Part shown: positions 7,878 through 14,489 of the stretch, piece after piece | Layout of the letters: every line of letters starts with the position of its first letter | How positions within the stretch are numbered: the stretch's first letter is position 1 | Source of the DNA: Clostridiales bacterium UBA4696 | Lineage (GTDB): Bacteria; Bacillota; Clostridia; Oscillospirales; Oscillospiraceae | Length of the DNA stretch: 34,543 nucleotides | Assembly (NCBI GenBank): GCA_002404795.1 | Contig: DHKK01000065.1 | Span: 21,916 to 56,458, forward strand | Direction of reading: 5' to 3' | Notes under the pieces: model-generated | The model's input: only the letters and a program-made list of their open reading frames with translations | Told to the model about the DNA's origin: nothing | Databases searched by the model: none | Made by a program: the position numbers and the translations under genes

Positions 7878-8966
7878 TTATTTCTTTGTGATATATCCTT
7901 CCGCGCAGAGCAGCTCCGCCAGCAGAACCGCGCCGCCGGCTGCGCCGCGCAGGGTATTATGAGACAGGCAGACAAACTTATAGTCGTACTGCGTATCCGG
8001 CCGCAGACGGCCGATGGAGACCGCCATGCCGCCCTCGATCATCCGGTCAAGCTTCGTCTGCGGGCGGTCCGGCTCTTCAAAGTAGTGCAGGAACTGCTTG
8101 GGGGCTGACGGCAGCTCCAATTCCTGTGCGCGGCCGGAGAAGGCGGCCCAGTCAGCCTTGATCTGCTCGATGGACGGCTTCTCACCCTTGAACGAGACAA
8201 AGCAGGCAGCCATATGTCCGTCGGAGACCGGCACGCGCAGGCACTGCGCGGTGATGTTCGGCTCCGCCGCGTTGACGATCTGATCGTCCTCGATATGTCC
8301 CCAGAGCTTCATCGGCTCCTGCTCGGACTTTTCTTCCTCGCCGCCGATATAGGGGATGACGTTGTCCAGGATCTCCGGCCATGTATCGAACGTCTTGCCT
8401 GCGCCGGAGATGGCCTGATATGTGCAGACCAGCGCCTTTTCGATGCCGTACTTCATGAGCGGATGCAGCGCGGGCACGTAGCTCTGCAGCGAGCAGTTGG
8501 ACTTGACGGCGATGAAGCCGCGTTTGGTGCCGAGGCGCTTGCGCTGGGCGTCGATGATGCGGATATGGTCCGCATTGATCTCGGGCACGACCATCGGGAC
8601 GTCCGGGGTGTGGCGGTGGGCCGAGTTGTTGGAGATGACCGGGCATTCGAGCTTGGCATACCGATCCTCGAGCGCCTTGATCTCGTCCTTTTTCATATTG
8701 ACGGCGCAGAACACGAAGTCGACCTGCTTTGCGATCTCCGCTGCGTCGGCCTCTGCATCCATCACGACCATGGAGCGGACACTCTCCGGAATCGGATCCG
8801 CCATGTGCCATTTTTCGCCGATCGCTTCGGCGTAAGGCTTGCCTGCGCTGTGCGCGCTGGCTGCAAGAACGACGGGCGTGAACCAGGGGTGATTCGCCGT
8901 CAGCAGGACGAACCGCTGGCCGACCATACCCGTAGCGCCGATGATACCGACTCTGAATTTTTCCAT
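7878..8966 (-). CDS. asd: aspartate-semialdehyde dehydrogenase, archaeal/fungal-type branch
   Basis: Reduces aspartyl phosphate to aspartate semialdehyde with NADPH, the branch point to lysine, threonine and methionine. The 362 residues open with the nucleotide loop GIIGATGMVGQRFVLL. The catalytic cysteine is C158 in KSNCSL and the catalytic histidine H251 in RVPVSDGHMAAC. The blocks VPEINADH, QAISGAGKTFDTWPEILDNVIPYI and HNTLRGAAGG resemble the longer archaeal and fungal branch more than the classic E. coli or Bacillus enzyme (comparison from memory). The ATG at 8966 has GGAG upstream; the open frame continues further only through the promoter region. First gene of asd-dapA. Confidence 0.93.
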   Translation of the reverse strand: MEKFRVGIIGATGMVGQRFVLLTANHPWFTPVVLAASAHSAGKPYAEAIGEKWHMADPIPESVRSMVVMDAEADAAEIAKQVDFVFCAVNMKKDEIKALEDRYAKLECPVISNNSAHRHTPDVPMVVPEINADHIRIIDAQRKRLGTKRGFIAVKSNCSLQSYVPALHPLMKYGIEKALVCTYQAISGAGKTFDTWPEILDNVIPYIGGEEEKSEQEPMKLWGHIEDDQIVNAAEPNITAQCLRVPVSDGHMAACFVSFKGEKPSIEQIKADWAAFSGRAQELELPSAPKQFLHYFEEPDRPQTKLDRMIEGGMAVSIGRLRPDTQYDYKFVCLSHNTLRGAAGGAVLLAELLCAEGYITKK

Positions 8967-9006
8967 GATGAAAGCTCCAATCTTCAAACTCGCCGGAAAG
9001 TTCCGG

Positions 9007-9035
9007 TTGCATGTCACTTTGGAATGTAATATAAT
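9007..9035 (+). promoter_or_regulatory. sigma-A promoter reading to queA
   Basis: TTGCAT (9007-9012) and TATAAT (9030-9035) with a 17-base spacer. The predicted leader to queA is about 135 bases and crosses the opposing asd promoter. A hairpin with arms GTGCAG (9046-9051) and CTGCAC (9064-9069) lies in it. Confidence 0.75.
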
Positions 9036-9102
9036 ACATTTGCCTGTGCAGGAGAAAATGTTTCTGCACGGTGAACAAATGTCCGCGAATTCCAACGGCC
9101 TC

Positions 9103-9131
9103 ATCATATCATATTCCAATTGGCCTGTCAA
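9103..9131 (-). promoter_or_regulatory. sigma-A promoter of asd-dapA
   Basis: On the minus strand TTGACA (9131-9126) and TATGAT (9108-9103) with a 17-base spacer. It faces the queA promoter, so the two leaders overlap. No lysine riboswitch pattern was recognised in the roughly 130-base leader. Confidence 0.8.
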
Positions 9132-9176
9132 TGTGAATCGCAGAAAAAATCAGCGCGGAGAAGGGGCTGTTGTTTG

Positions 9177-10202
9177 TTGAAAACTCATGATTTTTACTAT
9201 GATCTGCCGGAAGAACTGATCGCGCAGACGCCGCTGGAGCGGCGGGATGCGTCACGCCTGATGACGCTCGACCGGAAGACCGGCGAGGTCGCGCACCGGC
9301 ATTTTTATGATCTGGTCGACCTGCTGCAGCCCGGCGACTGTCTGGTGATGAACAACTCCCGCGTGCTCCCTGCAAGGCTGCTGGGCCATCGGGAGCCGAC
9401 CGGCGGCGCCGTCGAGGTGCTGCTGCTCAAGGATCAGGGGAGCGGCGTCTGGGAATGCCTCACGAAGCCGGGCCGGAAGACCCATGCCGGCACTGAGCTG
9501 TCCTTCGGCGGCGGAGAGCTCACCGCGACGGTCGTCGGAGAGAAGGAAGACGGCAACAAGCTCGTGCAGTTCCACTATGAGGGGATCTTCCTCGAGGTGC
9601 TCGAGCGTCTCGGCAAAATGCCCCTGCCGCCCTACATCAAGGAAGAACTCGAAGACGGCGAGCGCTATCAGACGGTCTATTCCAAGGTGAACGGCTCTGC
9701 CGCCGCGCCGACGGCCGGTCTGCATTTTACCCGCGAGCTGTTGGACAAGCTCGCGGCCAAGGGCGTCAAAGAGGCGTATATCACGCTGCACGTCGGTCTC
9801 GGGACCTTCCGGCCCGTCAAGGCGGAGGAGATCACCGAGCATCATATGCACTCTGAGTTCTGCATGATCTCGCAGGAGACGGCAGATATGATCAACGAGA
9901 CCAGGCGCGCCGGCGGCCGGATCGTCTGCGTCGGCACGACGTCCTGCCGGACGCTGGAATCGCTTGCGGATGAGAACGGGTTCTTCCATGAGTCCTCCGC
10001 CTGGACGGATATTTTCATCTATCCCGGCTACCGGTTCAAGGCGATGGACGCGCTCATCACGAATTTCCACCTGCCGGAGAGCACGCTCGTCATGCTGGTC
10101 TCCGCATTCGCCAGCCGGGAAAAGATCCTGAACGCCTACAACATCGCCGTCCAGGAGCGCTACCGCTTCTTTTCCTTCGGTGACGCGATGTATATCTCAT
10201 AA
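9177..10202 (+). CDS. queA: S-adenosylmethionine:tRNA ribosyltransferase-isomerase
   Basis: Moves the ribosyl part of S-adenosylmethionine onto preQ1 in tRNA, giving epoxyqueuosine at the wobble base. The 341 residues begin MKTHDFYYDLPEELIAQTPLERRDASRLM, the usual QueA opening, and contain NNSRVLPARLLG, GSAAAPTAGLHFT and TLHVGLGTFRPV. The start is a TTG at 9177 (or the adjacent TTG at 9174), 7-10 bases after AAGGGG. Longer in-frame extensions have no family match. Normally queA abuts tgt; here a two-gene cassette of about 0.7 kb intervenes. The last codons (GDAMYIS) have a second copy just before tgt, so the present terminus may have been supplied by the insertion. Confidence 0.95.
   Translation: MKTHDFYYDLPEELIAQTPLERRDASRLMTLDRKTGEVAHRHFYDLVDLLQPGDCLVMNNSRVLPARLLGHREPTGGAVEVLLLKDQGSGVWECLTKPGRKTHAGTELSFGGGELTATVVGEKEDGNKLVQFHYEGIFLEVLERLGKMPLPPYIKEELEDGERYQTVYSKVNGSAAAPTAGLHFTRELLDKLAAKGVKEAYITLHVGLGTFRPVKAEEITEHHMHSEFCMISQETADMINETRRAGGRIVCVGTTSCRTLESLADENGFFHESSAWTDIFIYPGYRFKAMDALITNFHLPESTLVMLVSAFASREKILNAYNIAVQERYRFFSFGDAMYIS
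10179..10197 (+). repeat. direct repeat, left copy (3' end of queA)
   Basis: GGTGACGCGATGTATATCT encodes the queA C-terminus GDAMYI. Seventeen of 19 bases recur at 10893-10911 on the far side of the DUF4160/DUF2442 cassette, 714 bases away. Confidence 0.85.
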
Positions 10203-10205
10203 ATG

Positions 10206-10233
10206 TTGACTTCGCAGAAACATATGTCATAAT
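10206..10233 (+). promoter_or_regulatory. promoter of the DUF4160/DUF2442 cassette
   Basis: TTGACT (10206-10211) and CATAAT (10228-10233) with a 16-base spacer, immediately after the queA stop and inside the inserted segment. The cassette thus appears to carry its own promoter. Confidence 0.65.
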
Positions 10234-10294
10234 AATAGCGTCATGGCTGTCGAGAATTTGATTTTGGATACTTCAAAAAAGTGAGGAGACGAAT

Positions 10295-10561
10295 ATGCCG
10301 GAACTTTGTAGATTCTACAATATCGTTATCAAGATGATCTTCAGTGATACGGATAAGCATCACAAGCCGCACTTTTATGTGTATTACAACGAGTATGAAG
10401 CCTCTGTTGGTGTGGACGGCGAACTGATTGCAGGGAGCCTTCCGGTCAAGCAGCTGAAGCTGGTACAGGCTTGGGCAGCCATCCACGAAGATGAACTTTA
10501 TGCCGCTTGGAACAATGCGGTACGGAATATCCCATTCGGTAAGATCGAACCACTGCAATAA
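10295..10561 (+). CDS. DUF4160 domain protein
   Basis: An 88-residue protein matching the DUF4160 pattern: an N-terminal strand region, the histidine-rich motif HHKPHFYVYYNEYEA (about 22-36), a GELIAGSLP turn, then a helix LKLVQAWAAIHEDELYAAW and the terminal IPFGKIEPL. The function of the family is not known to me. The gene starts at an ATG with GAGGAG close upstream and is followed 14 bases later by a DUF2442 gene. This pairing recurs in many bacteria as a small two-gene unit and has the look of a toxin-antitoxin-like module, but that is not established. Base composition is clearly more AT-rich than queA or tgt on either side, which suggests transfer. Confidence 0.88.
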   Translation: MPELCRFYNIVIKMIFSDTDKHHKPHFYVYYNEYEASVGVDGELIAGSLPVKQLKLVQAWAAIHEDELYAAWNNAVRNIPFGKIEPLQ

Positions 10562-10575
10562 GGAGGAATGCACTT

Positions 10576-10869
10576 ATGTATATCTCTAACGGAATTGCGT
10601 ATGCAGGTGAACAGGAGCCTGTCATCAAAGTCTGCGGCGTTCGTCCGCTGACCGGCCACAAGCTCTGGCTCCGATTTACAACAGGAGAAGCAAAAATTTT
10701 TGATTTCACACCGCTGCTGAACGATGTCGGTTTTACGCCGCTGGCGGATGAACACACATTTTCCGGTGTCTACATTGACTATGGCGTGACGGTTTGGAAT
10801 GACGGAGCCATTGATATTGCGCCGGAATACTTGTACGAGCATTCAGTGGCTGCAGAAGACATTGCCTGA
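10576..10869 (+). CDS. DUF2442 domain protein
   Basis: A 97-residue protein of DUF2442 type. VIKVCGVRPLTGHKLWLRFTTGEAKIFDFTPLL matches the N-terminal beta domain, and FSGVYIDYGVTVWNDGAIDIAPEYLYEHS the end, including the family signature W-x-G-x-DIAP-x-x-LY. The family is of unknown function; some members are fused to or adjacent to helix-turn-helix or DUF4160 proteins. The ribosome site AAGGAGGA is strong and the gene is co-directional with the DUF4160 gene. No terminator follows, so cassette transcripts may run into tgt. Low GC relative to the neighbouring queuosine genes. Confidence 0.88.
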   Translation: MYISNGIAYAGEQEPVIKVCGVRPLTGHKLWLRFTTGEAKIFDFTPLLNDVGFTPLADEHTFSGVYIDYGVTVWNDGAIDIAPEYLYEHSVAAEDIA

Positions 10870-10892
10870 AAGAAAAAGATCGTGGCCTGGCC

Positions 10893-10911
10893 GGCGACGC
10901 GATGTATATTT
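10893..10911 (+). repeat. direct repeat, right copy (apparent remnant of the original queA end)
   Basis: GGCGACGCGATGTATATTT. Read in the queA frame it continues to TGA at 10914-10916 and encodes GDAMYIY and stop, a normal-looking QueA C-terminus, although it has no gene attached. tgt starts 15 bases later. Confidence 0.8.
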
Positions 10912-10931
10912 ATTGATGGAAGAGGAACACG

Positions 10932-12062
10932 ATGTTTAAAGTATTGAAAACGGACGGCGCGGCGCGCCGGGGAGAGTTCAGCTGCCCGCATGGGACGGTC
11001 CAGACGCCGGCCTTTATGAATGTCGGCACGCAGGCGGCCATCAAGGGTGCGCTGTCGGCCGCCGATCTCGAGACGATCGGCACGCAGGTCGAGCTTTCCA
11101 ACACCTATCATCTGCACCTGCGTCCCGGCGACGAGGTGGTGCGCGACATGGGCGGCCTGCACAAGTTCATGACGTGGGACAGCCCTATCCTGACCGATTC
11201 CGGCGGCTTTCAGGTCTTCTCGCTTGCCGGTCTGCGGAAAATTAAAGAGGAGGGCGTGACCTTCGCCTCCCATCTGGACGGGCACAAGATCTTCATGGGC
11301 CCGGAGGAGAGCATGCGGATCCAGTCCAACCTCGGCTCCGATATCGCCATGGCTTTTGACGAGTGCGTGGAAAACCCGGCGACGTACCCCTACGCCAAGG
11401 CCTCCTGCGAGCGCACGGCCCGCTGGCTCGCGCGGTGCAAGGAAGCGCTGACCCGGTACAACGCCGAGCCAGGCGCGGTCAACCCCGGCCAGCAGCTCTG
11501 GGGCATCAACCAGGGCGCGACCTTCAAGGATCTGCGGATCTGGCACATGAACGAGATCGCCAAGCTCGACCTGCCGGGCTATGCCATCGGCGGACTTGCC
11601 GTCGGCGAGCCGACGGAGGTCATGTACGAGATCATCGAGGCCGTCGAGCCCTACATGCCGAAGGACCGGCCGCGCTACCTCATGGGTGTCGGCACGCCGT
11701 CGAACATCATCGAGTCCGTCGCCCGGGGCGTGGACTTCTTCGACTGCGTCATGCCCGCGCGCAACGCGCGGCACGCGAAGCTGTTTACCTGGCAGGGGAG
11801 CATCAACCTGAAAAACGCCAAGTACACCCGCGACGACGGCCCCATCGACCCGCAGTGTGACTGCCCGGTCTGCAGGCGCTATTCCCGTGCCTATCTGCAC
11901 CACCTGTTCAAGGCGGAGGAGATGCTCGCCATGCGGCTTTCGGTCATGCACAACCTGTACTTCTACAATACGCTGACCAAACGCATCCGCGACAGCCTCG
12001 ACGCGGGGGCCTTCGGCGATTTCCGCGCGGAATACTCCGCAAAATTGTCAGAAAAAATATAA
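10932..12062 (+). CDS. tgt: tRNA-guanine transglycosylase
   Basis: Exchanges guanine 34 for preQ1 in tRNAs for Asp, Asn, His and Tyr. The 376-residue TIM barrel has the catalytic Asp89 in TDSGGFQVFSL, the substrate loop GGLAVGEP, the nucleophile region VDFFDCVMPARNARHAKLFT, and the zinc site CDCPVCRRYSRAYLHHL. The usual MPTRNARNG loop is MPARNARHA here, a mild variation. The start ATG has GGAAGAGG upstream. It was presumably a direct neighbour of queA before the cassette arrived, and no dedicated promoter was found in the 60 bases before it, so expression probably depends on the queA or cassette promoter. Confidence 0.97.
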   Translation: MFKVLKTDGAARRGEFSCPHGTVQTPAFMNVGTQAAIKGALSAADLETIGTQVELSNTYHLHLRPGDEVVRDMGGLHKFMTWDSPILTDSGGFQVFSLAGLRKIKEEGVTFASHLDGHKIFMGPEESMRIQSNLGSDIAMAFDECVENPATYPYAKASCERTARWLARCKEALTRYNAEPGAVNPGQQLWGINQGATFKDLRIWHMNEIAKLDLPGYAIGGLAVGEPTEVMYEIIEAVEPYMPKDRPRYLMGVGTPSNIIESVARGVDFFDCVMPARNARHAKLFTWQGSINLKNAKYTRDDGPIDPQCDCPVCRRYSRAYLHHLFKAEEMLAMRLSVMHNLYFYNTLTKRIRDSLDAGAFGDFRAEYSAKLSEKI

Positions 12063-12098
12063 ACTTACGAAAAAATTCAGAAATCCTGCCGGGCTGAC

Positions 12099-12127
12099 TT
12101 GAAAAGTTGCCGCCGGCACGATATAAT
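12099..12127 (+). promoter_or_regulatory. sigma-A promoter of yajC
   Basis: TTGAAA (12099-12104) and TATAAT (12122-12127), 17-base spacer, giving a leader of about 22 bases. Confidence 0.85.
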
Positions 12128-12156
12128 AAATGAAATTCAATTTTGGAGGAAAGACC

Positions 12157-12540
12157 ATGTACCTTTTCTTAGAGTCGGCAGCCGGTACGACCGCCGCCGG
12201 CAGCAGCGCGTCCATGATTCTCATGTTCGTCGTTCTGATCGCGGTGTTCTACTTCTTTATGATCCGCCCGGAAAACAAGCGGAAAAAAGAAGCCCAGCAG
12301 ATGCGTGATTCCCTGAAGGTCGGCGACAACATCACGACCATCGGCGGCATCATCGGCGACATCGTCTCCATCAAGGACGATTCCATCGTCATCGAGACCA
12401 CGACCGACCGCGTCCGCGTGGAGTTCGCCAAGTTTGCTGTTTCCACCAACAACACGGCGGAAAAGGAAGCTGCCAAGCAGAAGGCCGCCGCTCTGGCTGC
12501 CCGCAAGGCAGAGAAAGAAAAGGCCAAGAAGGAAAAGTAA
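12157..12540 (+). CDS. yajC: preprotein translocase subunit YajC
   Basis: Small single-pass membrane partner of the Sec translocon (SecDF-YajC). The 127 residues carry one helix (about 20-39, SMILMFVVLIAVFYFFMIRP) followed by the invariant RPENKRKKE and the soluble YajC domain LKVGDNITTIGGIIGDIVSIKDDSIVIET. The C-terminal tail (about 95-127) is a Lys/Ala/Glu-rich helix. The ATG at 12157 follows GGAGGA by 7 bases; an in-frame ATG at 12130 sits at the transcription start and is rejected. It has its own promoter and a strong terminator, so it is probably monocistronic even though tgt lies just upstream, a common order in Firmicutes. Confidence 0.95.
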   Translation: MYLFLESAAGTTAAGSSASMILMFVVLIAVFYFFMIRPENKRKKEAQQMRDSLKVGDNITTIGGIIGDIVSIKDDSIVIETTTDRVRVEFAKFAVSTNNTAEKEAAKQKAAALAARKAEKEKAKKEK

Positions 12541-12566
12541 GCCTTCCGGCCCGGACCTGCATACTG

Positions 12567-12601
12567 ACCGGCTGAAGCTTAGACTTCAGCCGGTTCTTTT
12601 T
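12567..12601 (+). terminator. intrinsic terminator of yajC
   Basis: An 11-bp stem (ACCGGCTGAAG, 12567-12577, with 12584-12594), a 6-base loop and a T-rich tail with five T's at 12597-12601. Confidence 0.9.
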
Positions 12602-12664
12602 ATGCCCGGACAAACATACGCTTGGAGTAACGAAGTGAACAGTGAATAGAGGAGGGGAGCGGTT

Positions 12665-13066
12665 ATGAAATCAAAGCTCTGGAACGGCGGCTTTCTGCGG
12701 ACGGTGCTGCAGGGACTGGCGGTCACGTGCATGGCGCTGCTCGCGCTGTCGGCGCTGGGGGCGGGGCTGACGCTTGGCGGGGTGATCGGCCAGCAGCAGC
12801 TTTCGGCGGCCGCTGTGGTGATCAGCTTTCTCGGCGTTTTTCCTGGCGCCTGGCTGACGGCGCGGCATGCCGCCGGGCAGAAGCTGCCAGCGGCCATTGC
12901 GGTCGGTGTGTGCTGTCTGTCCGTCTGTATGCTGGCGCGACTGCTGTTTTTCGGTGATCGGGAGGCGCAGATCCTGCCCGGGATGCTTGCGATGCTTGCC
13001 GCGGCGGCTCTGGGCGGGATCACAGGGAGCACGCAGCGAAAGCCCGCCCGGCGCAGAAGACGATGA
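12665..13066 (+). CDS. TIGR04086-like four-helix membrane protein
   Basis: A 133-residue integral membrane protein with four predicted helices (about 13-35, 46-66, 74-96 and 103-120), a short basic N-terminus and a strongly basic tail KPARRRRR on the likely cytoplasmic side. Length, topology and position directly after yajC match the TIGR04086/YrzE-like family seen next to yajC in many Clostridia; its function is unknown. The start is the ATG at 12665 after GAGGAGGGG, whose position supports it. It is separated from yajC by a terminator, and no convincing promoter was seen in the short gap, so it may depend on read-through. The stop lies inside the left arm of a large inverted repeat. Confidence 0.75.
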   Translation: MKSKLWNGGFLRTVLQGLAVTCMALLALSALGAGLTLGGVIGQQQLSAAAVVISFLGVFPGAWLTARHAAGQKLPAAIAVGVCCLSVCMLARLLFFGDREAQILPGMLAMLAAAALGGITGSTQRKPARRRRR

Positions 13067-13138
13067 CGGCGTTCCTGCATGCGTCAAAAAGTAAATTATA
13101 TTTACATTTCACGCATCAACATGCAGGACTGCCGTCAT
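13063..13138 (+). repeat. 76-base interrupted inverted repeat after the TIGR04086 gene
   Basis: The outer arms ATGACGGC (13063-13070) and GCCGTCAT (13131-13138) and the next arms CCTGCATG (13074-13081) and CATGCAGG (13120-13127) are perfect and separated by a three-base internal loop. An AT-rich core holds a further GTAAAT/ATTTAC hairpin (13091-13105). It could act as a terminator or mRNA stabiliser, although no long T tract follows, or be a small MITE- or REP-like repeat. Confidence 0.7.
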
Positions 13139-13298
13139 TTCAAGATTTCGATTTTACGCATGAATTCCGGCACTATATGTTGTGCTTTTTGCGAAAAGTA
13201 CGGGTGACTCGCGGCACTGCAGTTACTTTATTGACATAATATCATTAACATAATTCCTAGTCATAATTTACAAAAATTTCGAAAATGTATCTTTTTCC
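13139..13298. other. AT-rich intergenic stretch, nothing recognised
   Basis: Together with the inverted repeat before it and the xerD leader after it, this makes a gap of about 410 bases without a gene. It is much more AT-rich than its surroundings. No ORF with a ribosome site, tRNA or known riboswitch was recognised. Confidence 0.6.
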
Positions 13299-13327
13299 TT
13301 GAAATCTTCCGATGTTTGCGGTATAGT
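13299..13327 (+). promoter_or_regulatory. sigma-A promoter of xerD
   Basis: TTGAAA (13299-13304) and TATAGT (13322-13327) with a 17-base spacer. The leader to the xerD start is about 145 bases and AT-rich. Confidence 0.75.
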
Positions 13328-13477
13328 AACAACACTTCCTGTTGAAGCGCAGGTAGAAATAATTTTGCTCGCATAATTCCTTAAGAATTCTGAAGTTTCC
13401 GGTTTCCGTTTGATTTTTCTGGATTCTCATGAATGTGCGATAAAGTTCCCATCGATCATTTTCGGAAGGACCTTCGC

Positions 13478-14359
13478 ATGAGTAACATTATTATGCGATA
13501 TGAGGATTACCTCATCCACACCAAACACGCGTCTGACAATACCGTCGCATCCTACATGCGCGATCTTCGCCAGTATGCGTCATATCTGGGCTCCGAAGGC
13601 ATCGATGTGCTGGACGCCGATCAGGACGTGGTTTCCGGCTACATGAACAGCATGAAGACCAACGGAAAATCCGCCGCGACGATCTCCCGTGCGCTGGCCT
13701 CTATCAAGAGCCTGTACATATTCGCCGTCCAGAACCGCGAGATCGAGGAAAACCCGATCCACAACATCAAGATCGACAAGGCAGAAAAAAAGCTGCCGCA
13801 GATCCTGACCGGCAAAGAGGTCGAGCTTCTGCTGCAGCAGCCGAAGGTCACGGAGATGAAGGGCTGCCGCGACAAGGCCATGCTTGAGGTCCTGTACGCC
13901 ACGGGCATCCGTGTCAGCGAGCTCATCGGCCTCAACATCGATGACGTCAGTCTGCCTGGTAGCTTTATCCGCTGCGAGAGCGGCGAGAAGACGCGCATCA
14001 TCCCGATCTATCCGGAAGCGCTGCAGTCGCTGCACGAATACATCGATTCGGTCCGGCCCAAGATGATCGCCGTTCCGACCGAGCATTCTCTGTTTGTGAA
14101 CGTTTCCGGCGAGCGCATGAGCCGCCAGGGCTTCTGGAAGATCATCAAGTATTATCAGGAAAAGGCGCATATCGACAAGGATATCACCCCGCATACGCTC
14201 CGCCACAGCTTTGCGGCCCACCTGCTGGAAAACGGCGCAGACCTGCGCTCCATTCAGCAGATGCTCGGCCACAGCGATATTTCCTCCACGCAGGTCTATA
14301 CGCAGCTGGTGAAGCAGAATCTGAAAGCGGTGTACAACAAATATCACCCGAAGGCCTAG
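13478..14359 (+). CDS. xerD: site-specific tyrosine recombinase XerD
   Basis: Resolves chromosome dimers at dif together with XerC. The 293 residues have the N-terminal SAM-like DNA-binding domain (about 1-90) and the catalytic domain with all six expected residues: R145 (ATGIRVSEL), K171, H239 and R242 (HTLRHSF), H265 (LGHSDISS) and nucleophile Y274 (TQVYTQL). The wording GCRDKAMLEVLYATGIRVSELIGL is of XerD type. The ATG at 13478 has AAGGA seven bases upstream; an earlier ATG at 13433 has no ribosome site. The gene ends shortly before a bidirectional terminator shared with pfkA. A second Xer-type gene lies 7 kb to the right. Confidence 0.92.
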   Translation: MSNIIMRYEDYLIHTKHASDNTVASYMRDLRQYASYLGSEGIDVLDADQDVVSGYMNSMKTNGKSAATISRALASIKSLYIFAVQNREIEENPIHNIKIDKAEKKLPQILTGKEVELLLQQPKVTEMKGCRDKAMLEVLYATGIRVSELIGLNIDDVSLPGSFIRCESGEKTRIIPIYPEALQSLHEYIDSVRPKMIAVPTEHSLFVNVSGERMSRQGFWKIIKYYQEKAHIDKDITPHTLRHSFAAHLLENGADLRSIQQMLGHSDISSTQVYTQLVKQNLKAVYNKYHPKA

Positions 14360-14448
14360 TCTGACCCATCCCATGAGAGCGGCATTTGCGTTTTTTATGA
14401 GAGAGAGGGGAATGGCAGGTGCCTGAACAGTTGCTCCGGGATAGAAAA

Positions 14449-14483
14449 AGGGCGTGCTGCAGTGCAGCACGCCCTGATTTTTT
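14449..14483. terminator. bidirectional terminator between xerD and pfkA
   Basis: A perfect 12-bp stem (AGGGCGTGCTGC, 14449-14460, with 14464-14475), a three-base loop, six T's at 14478-14483 for xerD and five A's at 14444-14448 serving pfkA on the minus strand. The region from 14360 to 14443 holds nothing recognisable. Confidence 0.92.
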
Positions 14484-14489
14484 CCGGAT

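Noticed and set aside
8967..9102. Possible lysine riboswitch in the asd leader
   Set aside because: The leader is only about 130 bases and shows none of the conserved lysine-riboswitch helices; only a short GTGCAG/CTGCAC hairpin is seen.
13231..13275. Second dif-like sequence (TTATGTTAA on the minus strand) upstream of xerD
   Set aside because: No matching partner arm at the 6-base spacing on either side.
13433..13477. Upstream ATG extending XerD by 15 residues
   Set aside because: No ribosome site before it, whereas the ATG at 13478 has AAGGA at seven bases and gives the usual XerD start.
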